Translations under genes and position numbers: made by a program | The notes under the pieces: model-generated | Database searches by the model: none | The model's input: only the letters and a program-made list of their open reading frames with translations | What the model was told of the DNA's origin: nothing | Source of the DNA: Legionella bozemanae | GTDB taxonomy: Bacteria > Pseudomonadota > Gammaproteobacteria > Legionellales > Legionellaceae | NCBI RefSeq assembly: GCF_001648595.1 | Contig: NZ_LBAW01000003.1 | Coordinates: 124,001 to 188,000, forward strand | Direction: 5' to 3' | Length of the DNA stretch: 64,000 nucleotides | In this document: in pieces, positions 58,963 to 64,000 of the stretch | Layout: every line of letters begins with the position of its first letter | How positions within the stretch are numbered: the first letter of the stretch is position 1

Positions 58963-59047
58963 TAAATACATTATCCGCATCAGCCAATGCACATGGATTG
59001 GGATGTATTTTTTGCAATGAGGAGAATTTTAAGAACAATGCTTTTAA

Positions 59048-59088
59048 TTTTTAGAGTTAAAAAAGAACTCTATTTTTAACTCTAAAAA
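59048..59088. terminator. Bidirectional A/T-rich terminator between purE and engB
   Basis: TTTTTAGAGTTAAAAA and TTTTTAACTCTAAAAA are perfect 16-base arms around a 9-base loop, with T- and A-runs at both edges. It lies in the 200-base gap between the convergent purE and engB genes and suits termination from both sides. Confidence 0.75.
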
Positions 59089-59158
59089 CAATCAGTGAAA
59101 TAGAATAGAGGGTTTCTGAGCCAGCTCGAGCTCAATACTGTAATTTTTGCTTTCCAGG

Positions 59159-59761
59159 CTATACTAAATCAAGCCATTGATTTAACAAAGCAATTAATTC
59201 CTGAACCCCTTCTTTTTTCAAAGAAGAAAAAGATTGCACCGTAATCAAATGTGCTGCCAATTCATAATGTTTACGAACTTTAAATAAGGTGTTCTTTACC
59301 TCGCTACGGCTTAATTTATCTGATTTAGTCAGTAAAATATGGACTGGGAGCTCGCGTTCCAAAGCCCAATCGACCATCATCAGATCTAAATCTTTTAAAG
59401 GATGGCGAATATCCATTAATAAAATCAGACCTTTTAAACTTTGCCTGACTTCAAGATAATGGGCCAAATTTTTTTGCCAATCCATTTTCACGTGCAAAGC
59501 AACTTTGGCATAACCGTAACCTGGTAGATCGACAAGGCGACGTACTTCATCGATTTCAAATAGATTAATTAATTGCGTACGTCCAGGGGTTTTACTGGTT
59601 CGCGCCAAATTTTTAATGCCTGTTAAACAATTCAAGGCACTTGATTTTCCCGCGTTTGAACGGCCAGCAAAAGCAACCTCATATCCTGAATCCTCAGGCA
59701 ATTGAGATACGCGTGCTGCGCTTTTTAAGAATACTGCTTTAGAATAAGGATTTTCTGACAT
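59159..59761 (-). CDS. engB: Ribosome-assembly GTPase EngB/YsxC
   Basis: The protein is 200 residues from the ATG at 59761 (MSENPYSKA); nine more in-frame codons lie upstream but would add an odd hydrophobic leader. The GTPase motifs are GRSNAGKSS (P-loop), a switch with KTPGRTQ, DLPGYGYA, and LTKSDK. EngB helps mature the large ribosomal subunit and is usually essential. It is transcribed away from the cytochrome gene. Confidence 0.95.
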   Translation of the reverse strand: MSENPYSKAVFLKSAARVSQLPEDSGYEVAFAGRSNAGKSSALNCLTGIKNLARTSKTPGRTQLINLFEIDEVRRLVDLPGYGYAKVALHVKMDWQKNLAHYLEVRQSLKGLILLMDIRHPLKDLDLMMVDWALERELPVHILLTKSDKLSRSEVKNTLFKVRKHYELAAHLITVQSFSSLKKEGVQELIALLNQWLDLV

Positions 59762-59833
59762 AAGAATTATAATATTTTGGTATTTCAACCAAGGCAGTGT
59801 ACCATTACTTCGTAAATTTATTATGAGAAATCG

Positions 59834-60430
59834 ATGAAAAAATTTGTACTCACTTTTATTCTGTTTATTCCATTAGTCCTTTTTGCCCAAGAAAATCCCT
59901 CCACAATGAAAAAAGCAGTAGTGTGTACTGCATGCCATGGTCAAGAAGGCAATAGTGCAAATCCCCAATGGCCTAATATCGCGGGACAACATCCCAAATA
60001 TTTTATAAAACAATTGCACGACATGAAAGACAGTAATTTACGTGATGCACCTACAATGAAGGCGCTCGTTGCCGCCCTAAACGAGCAAGATATGGATGAC
60101 TTGGCAGTATATTATGCTAAAATGCCTCTGGCTCAAGGCAGCACTCCCGAAAAATTTCTTAAACGAGGTGAGCAAATCTACCGCGGGGGAGATTTTGCAA
60201 AAAGGATTACGGCGTGTATCGCCTGCCATGGTCCTAAAGGTACAGGTAACGCTCCGGCTGGCTTCCCGGTGCTTTCTGGCCAACATGCGGCTTATACCGT
60301 GTTGCAATTAAATGCATTTAAAGACGGTAAGCGAAAAAATGATTTAAACCATATCATGCAAGATATTAGCAGTAGAATGAGTCAAGATGATATGGAAGCA
60401 GTTGCACATTATATTGAAGGGTTACATTAG
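59834..60430 (+). CDS. Dihaem cytochrome c (c4 type)
   Basis: This 198-residue exported protein has a signal peptide MKKFVLTFILFIPLVLFAQ. Two haem sites, CTACH (31-35) and CIACH (128-132), lie in two similar halves, each followed by a distal Met region (ALVAALNEQDMDDLAVYYAKMP; IMQDISSRMSQDDMEAVAHYI). c4 cytochromes carry electrons in the periplasm to terminal oxidases. It lies 11 bases before dsbA, so the two are probably cotranscribed. Confidence 0.93.
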   Translation: MKKFVLTFILFIPLVLFAQENPSTMKKAVVCTACHGQEGNSANPQWPNIAGQHPKYFIKQLHDMKDSNLRDAPTMKALVAALNEQDMDDLAVYYAKMPLAQGSTPEKFLKRGEQIYRGGDFAKRITACIACHGPKGTGNAPAGFPVLSGQHAAYTVLQLNAFKDGKRKNDLNHIMQDISSRMSQDDMEAVAHYIEGLH

Positions 60431-60441
60431 GGAACTAAATT

Positions 60442-61053
60442 ATGTTAAAAAAATTAATCGCTGTATTTTTTCTTTTTCCAGCAATAGCCTTAGCCGCGTC
60501 ATTTGTTGAAGGTAAAGATTATCAAATCGTTACCAATCCCCAAGCAACAAATAATAAAAATAACCCCCCCATCATTGAAGAGTTTTTTAGTTATGGTTGT
60601 CCTTGGTGTTACAAAATAGAAGCGCCTCTGGATGCATGGGTTAGTAAAATGGGTAATAACATTCAATTCGAACGCGTTCCTGTAGTATTCAAACCATCCT
60701 GGGAACTCTATGCTAAAGCCTACTATACCGCAAAGACCCTTGCGCTTTCTGATAAAATGAATCCTTTACTCTTTAAAACCATACAAGAAGACAGAAAACC
60801 ACTGGATTCAAAACAAGCGATGATCAATTTCTTTGTTACTCAAGGCGTTGATAAAGAAATTGCTAAAAGTGCCTTTGAAAACTCCCCAGCAATTGATATG
60901 CGCGTGCAAAATGGGATGAGTCTCATGGGAACTTATCAAATTAATGCGGTTCCTGCTTTCGTAGTTAATAATAAATATAAAACGGACTTACAAATGGCTG
61001 GTAACTCAGAGCGTTTATTGGAAATATTGAATTACCTCTCGCGAAAATCTTAA
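60442..61053 (+). CDS. dsbA: Thiol:disulphide oxidoreductase DsbA
   Basis: This 203-residue periplasmic protein has a signal peptide MLKKLIAVFFLFPAIALAAS, the active site CPWC (Cys53, Cys56; the E. coli site is CPHC) and the cis-proline loop INAVPAF. It forms disulphides in exported proteins. The Trp in place of His in the active site would change redox strength. Legionella has more than one DsbA; I cannot tell which paralogue this is from sequence alone, though its link to a c4 cytochrome gene is a useful marker. Confidence 0.92.
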   Translation: MLKKLIAVFFLFPAIALAASFVEGKDYQIVTNPQATNNKNNPPIIEEFFSYGCPWCYKIEAPLDAWVSKMGNNIQFERVPVVFKPSWELYAKAYYTAKTLALSDKMNPLLFKTIQEDRKPLDSKQAMINFFVTQGVDKEIAKSAFENSPAIDMRVQNGMSLMGTYQINAVPAFVVNNKYKTDLQMAGNSERLLEILNYLSRKS

Positions 61054-61139
61054 TTGTCGTCTTGAACGTAACAGCTCTTTTTTACCTACTTACCGTGCCT
61101 TATGGACGACATCCAGTCGATCTCATATGAAGACCGGGC

Positions 61140-61175
61140 TGGATTCCGCGCATAAAGCGCGGAACGTAGGTATTT
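61140..61175. repeat. Dispersed GCGCGG-type short repeat
   Basis: GGATTCCGCGCATAAAGCGC followed by GGAACGTAGG contains a small palindrome (TCCGCG...CGCGGA) and shares CATAAAGCGCGG-ACGTAG with about 39598 and, less exactly, 48829. Location is the gap after dsbA. Confidence 0.55.
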
Positions 61176-61244
61176 TCATGCCCTACGAATCAACAAAGAT
61201 GCCATCTCTAAAAAGCTGTCATCCCTAACTAAGTAGATTAAGTT

Positions 61245-61787
61245 TTAAAAATTTGCGCTCAAATAGCCACAATAGGTTTCCACAACTTTCAGTGGAATAA
61301 AAAAAATAAAACTTGTTAGTATAAATACTGAAGTTTTAATTTGGGTGAAACCATACCCGTAATTTATCATGGCACAGGGTAGAAAAGGGACTAAACGACA
61401 CAAAGCGAGTGATTTCCATCCATAAGAATCTATATGTCTTAGCCAACCATCTAATTGTTGTTTCTTTTTGCCTGATAACCAAGCAAGCCCTACATGACGA
61501 CTAATCATAAATGCAATTACCGCACTGAGTAGTGCGCTCAATAAATTCAGCACCAATCCCCAATAAAATCCAAATAAGGCACCCGCTGCAAGAATAATTG
61601 GCAAGTTTGGTAAAAATAATAGAGAGGCAAAACAATAAAGTAAGCAAAAACCAATAACCGCTAGATAACCTAATGAACGCAACCAATGGATTAGAGTAGG
61701 AATTTCATGCTGAAAAAACCAGGCAACAGTAATCAAAGCAATAATTATTCCCCATTTAAGCCATCTAAGGCCTTCATTGATTTTCAT
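61245..61787 (-). CDS. TVP38/TMEM64 (DedA-like) membrane protein
   Basis: The protein is 180 residues from the ATG at 61787 (MKINEGLRW); an upstream TTG adds 11 residues. About five hydrophobic segments are seen. The region FLPNLPIILAAGALFGFYWG with the following re-entrant-like segment and the later RLVPFLPCAMINYGYG is the SNARE-associated/VTT pattern. Proteins of this family are linked to lipid scrambling or membrane homeostasis. Its neighbours give no further clue. Confidence 0.87.
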   Translation of the reverse strand: MKINEGLRWLKWGIIIALITVAWFFQHEIPTLIHWLRSLGYLAVIGFCLLYCFASLLFLPNLPIILAAGALFGFYWGLVLNLLSALLSAVIAFMISRHVGLAWLSGKKKQQLDGWLRHIDSYGWKSLALCRLVPFLPCAMINYGYGFTQIKTSVFILTSFIFFIPLKVVETYCGYLSANF

Positions 61788-61912
61788 AAATGATGAAAAA
61801 AGACCATATCCAATAATCAATTATGTCAAGAAGCCACTATAGCGTCAAACCAAGTTATTGATTTAACAACAATTAATTTTCACTTTTATTGCAGTCTCCC
61901 TTCAAATAAGCG

Positions 61913-62839
61913 TTAAAGCAAGCTTGTAGATATTCCTGGTTTTTGCTGTTTCAGTTCTTCTTTTGCAACGGATAAATGTGCCAATAATCCGCTTAACACA
62001 TCTAATGTTTGCTTCAGTGCAGTTGAGAGTGAACTTGATACAAAGGTACTTAAAAAAGGACTGTCTTGTTTATAAAGTTGATCAGCACGTTCAAGAAGTT
62101 CTGCTGTTTTTCTATGCACCTCAACCAACTCGTCCACACTACGCAAGTGAAACAATGTATCAAAAAGCATTTTATACTCTTCTCTTAGTGCACCTTCTTT
62201 GGTCAAATCCAAGTTCTGTTCTGCAAAAAAACTTGAACGGTTCTTGGGGTTAATTAATTTTAAATAACCATTCAAAGATTCTTCTAATTTAGGTTTTAGC
62301 TTATGGAGTTGATTGGCAATATATATTTGGTCTGTAATTTGTGTAAATGGTTGTGCTATATTTTCTTTTTTTAGAGAAGAAACCTCTATATAAATAAGTC
62401 CCAGTTCGCTAGCCCATTTCCTTGCTTCTTCAGAGTATATATCTCTACATTGCCCCAAATCTGCTTTACAACCAACAAGTATCATAGGAACATTTTTTTT
62501 AATTTCCTTTAAACGCGCAATATGTTCTTTCGTATGCTGCAAAGAGGTTTTATTGGTTAAGTCAAAACAAATCAAGGCACCATCAACATGCCGAAAATAG
62601 GGTGAGACTATTTTGTGCAGTCTTGGAGTTCCCGAAGCATCCCAGATACGCAATTGAATTATTTTATTAAACGCGTTAAGCCGTTTAATTTGTTGGTCAA
62701 CCCCCATTGTGTCCATGTACTCGTCGGAACTATAAACATTACCGCCGCAATAGGTGTGCAGCAAACACGATTTTCCGACAAAGTTATCACCTAGGAGGAT
62801 TATTTTGAAATGTTCATTAAATTCTTGCTTGTGTTGCAT
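61913..62839 (-). CDS. Eukaryotic-like Rab GTPase, probable secreted effector
   Basis: This is a 308-residue protein. Residues 10-175 are a Ras/Rab fold: P-loop GDNFVGKS (17-24), effector-region DTMGVD with Thr44, switch II WDASGTPRL (66-74), CKAD (124-127) in place of NKxD, and EVSSL near 152-156. The catalytic Gln of switch II is replaced by Thr71, which in Rabs would lower GTP hydrolysis. A helical C-terminal extension of about 130 residues replaces the prenylated tail. Legionella genomes are known to carry many Rab-like genes of eukaryotic origin. Secretion by Dot/Icm is likely but inferred. Confidence 0.9.
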   Translation of the reverse strand: MQHKQEFNEHFKIILLGDNFVGKSCLLHTYCGGNVYSSDEYMDTMGVDQQIKRLNAFNKIIQLRIWDASGTPRLHKIVSPYFRHVDGALICFDLTNKTSLQHTKEHIARLKEIKKNVPMILVGCKADLGQCRDIYSEEARKWASELGLIYIEVSSLKKENIAQPFTQITDQIYIANQLHKLKPKLEESLNGYLKLINPKNRSSFFAEQNLDLTKEGALREEYKMLFDTLFHLRSVDELVEVHRKTAELLERADQLYKQDSPFLSTFVSSSLSTALKQTLDVLSGLLAHLSVAKEELKQQKPGISTSLL

Positions 62840-62997
62840 GCTAAATATCCCTCCTTAGATCAACCTGAACAAATAGTAACAAAGAAATAATGGTGATTTA
62901 AGTATTTTTTGAACTAATAGTTAAATTTTTTTTAGCATTGATGAAATAACGGGATCCGAGTTTTGCTAATACAAATTCAGAATTTAAATGTATCGTG

Positions 62998-64000
62998 TTA
63001 TACTCCTTTACCTGGGTTTTCCAAACTTAAAATTCCAGTGTTAAAATCATAAGCAAAAATCTCAGCATAACGACCCCAATCAATCATGGTACGCAATACA
63101 CGTTCTGCTTCCTTTTCACTTAAGTAATCTTCAAGCTTGCTCAAAAACCGTTCTTCGGAAACCCTATGCCCTACTTTTTCATCTAAAATACGACGAATGT
63201 AGCGGGCAAGAGGTACTTTTTCCAACAATCTCTGCGCAAATAATTGTTTACGTTCTTGGAGATCAGCCTCAGCAAATTGTTTGCCGAGATCACTCAATTG
63301 AATATCCCCTGCAGAAACTTTAGCAAAACCTAATATTTCCAAAGTCTCGAGTATGGGGAACAGATCGTCAATATTCATCATCAGCTCATCAGCAAGTTCC
63401 GGCAAATCAATTCGTTCTTCAAAAGAAGTCATTGTTTCAATTAAACCAGTCAGCTCTGAAGGCTCGACATCAGGCAAACGATATCCCAAACCGATTTGCC
63501 GTTCTCTTTGCGCACGTTTTGCCTTTTCTTTGGGGCCAGTAGTCATTAAAGTGTAAATTTTATCCACCAAAGCACGGAACTCATGCGATTCTGGATCGCG
63601 AGGCTGCGGTAATGTAACAGGTAATTCGGCGCGGATGTACCCAGGATCATTACCAAAAATAACAATTCTATCCGCTAATGTTGCTGCTTCTTCAATATTA
63701 TGCGTTACTAATAAAATGCCATTGGTATTGGTTTTCTTTTCTTTCCATAATTCCAACAAGTCAGATTTCAGGTTTTCCGCAGTCAGAACATCAAGCGCAG
63801 AAAAAGGTTCATCCATTAATAAAACATCCGGATTAATCACAAGTGCTCGTGCAAAACCAACCCGTTGGCGCATCCCACCAGAAAGCTCTTTAGGGAATGC
63901 AGACTCAAAACCATCAAGACCAATAATATCAATCGCTTCAATTGCTCGATGCCTGCGCTCCTCACGGCCTATTCCTTGCGCCTCGAGACCCAGTTCCACA
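62998..64000 (-). CDS. NitT/TauT-type ABC transporter ATPase (5' end beyond window)
   Basis: At least 333 residues of an importer ATPase. The signature LSGGMRQRVGFARAL, Walker B VLLMDEPFSALD and the H-loop LLVTHNIEEA are present; Walker A lies beyond the right edge. The last 130 residues form the AAA-associated C-terminal domain found in a subset of nitrate/sulphonate/taurine-family ATPases. Its substrate cannot be told, since the permease and binding-protein genes would lie outside the window. Confidence 0.88.
   Translation of the reverse strand, partial: VELGLEAQGIGREERRHRAIEAIDIIGLDGFESAFPKELSGGMRQRVGFARALVINPDVLLMDEPFSALDVLTAENLKSDLLELWKEKKTNTNGILLVTHNIEEAATLADRIVIFGNDPGYIRAELPVTLPQPRDPESHEFRALVDKIYTLMTTGPKEKAKRAQRERQIGLGYRLPDVEPSELTGLIETMTSFEERIDLPELADELMMNIDDLFPILETLEILGFAKVSAGDIQLSDLGKQFAEADLQERKQLFAQRLLEKVPLARYIRRILDEKVGHRVSEERFLSKLEDYLSEKEAERVLRTMIDWGRYAEIFAYDFNTGILSLENPGKGV

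Noticed and set aside
1-64000. CRISPR array, rRNA operon or complete insertion sequence
   Set aside because: No regularly spaced direct repeats, rRNA signatures or transposase genes were found; the repeats seen are isolated palindromes.

Overview
The window reads as a Legionella chromosome segment (the species cannot be fixed from sequence alone). Four things point there: a tmRNA whose encoded tag reads ANDENFAGGEAIAA, a complete Lvh-type (VirB/VirD4-like) type IV secretion locus with its lvr genes, a SidP-like phosphoinositide-phosphatase effector, and a eukaryotic-type Rab GTPase gene.

Region 1 (1 to about 29125) is an integrative conjugative element (ICE) lodged at the 3' end of ssrA (tmRNA gene, minus strand, 29126-29530). 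Its parts from left to right are: the tail of an AlpA-like regulator and two gene remnants; a large DUF4238/SEC-C cargo gene; a Ti-plasmid-like mobilisation module (small TraC and TraD, a candidate oriT, and the TraA relaxase-helicase); the lvhD4-B11-B10-B9-B8-B6-lvrD-B7-B5-B4-B3-B2 secretion genes; the lvrC (CsrA-like), lvrB and lvrA leader genes; a divergent S24/XRE repressor; two exported proteins; and then the most unusual cargo. That cargo is a 62-residue peptide gene translationally coupled to a borosin-type alpha-N-methyltransferase and followed by an MFS exporter, which together look like a split-borosin RiPP cluster. Excisionase, integrase and a PIN-domain gene close the element. A palindromic operator motif, ATAAAAC-N5-GTTTTAT, occurs twice between the repressor and lvrA and once, nearly perfectly, upstream of xis-int. 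This suggests that one repressor controls both the lvr operon and excision. The opposite end of the element is outside the window.

Region 2 (29126-48688) is core chromosome. It holds tmRNA, oligopeptidase A, a membrane protein, a glycolytic run (tkt, gap, pgk, pyk), tRNA-Gly(CCC), a ProQ/FinO RNA chaperone, a YqaE-like peptide, dapB, the effector gene sidP, and a valine/propionate catabolic set (mmsA, mmsB, acs).

Region 3 (48689-58962) is a tightly overlapped purine operon, purL-purM-purQ(S)-purC-purF-purD-purN, followed by purE. purQ is fused to a PurS-like domain, and the linker carries a translated palindromic DNA repeat.

Region 4 (58963-64000) holds the ribosome-assembly GTPase engB, a dihaem cytochrome c, dsbA, a TVP38-family membrane protein, the Rab-like GTPase and the 3' part of a NitT/TauT-type ABC ATPase gene. 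Several short palindromic repeat families are scattered through the core-genome gaps. No CRISPR array, rRNA or complete insertion sequence was seen.
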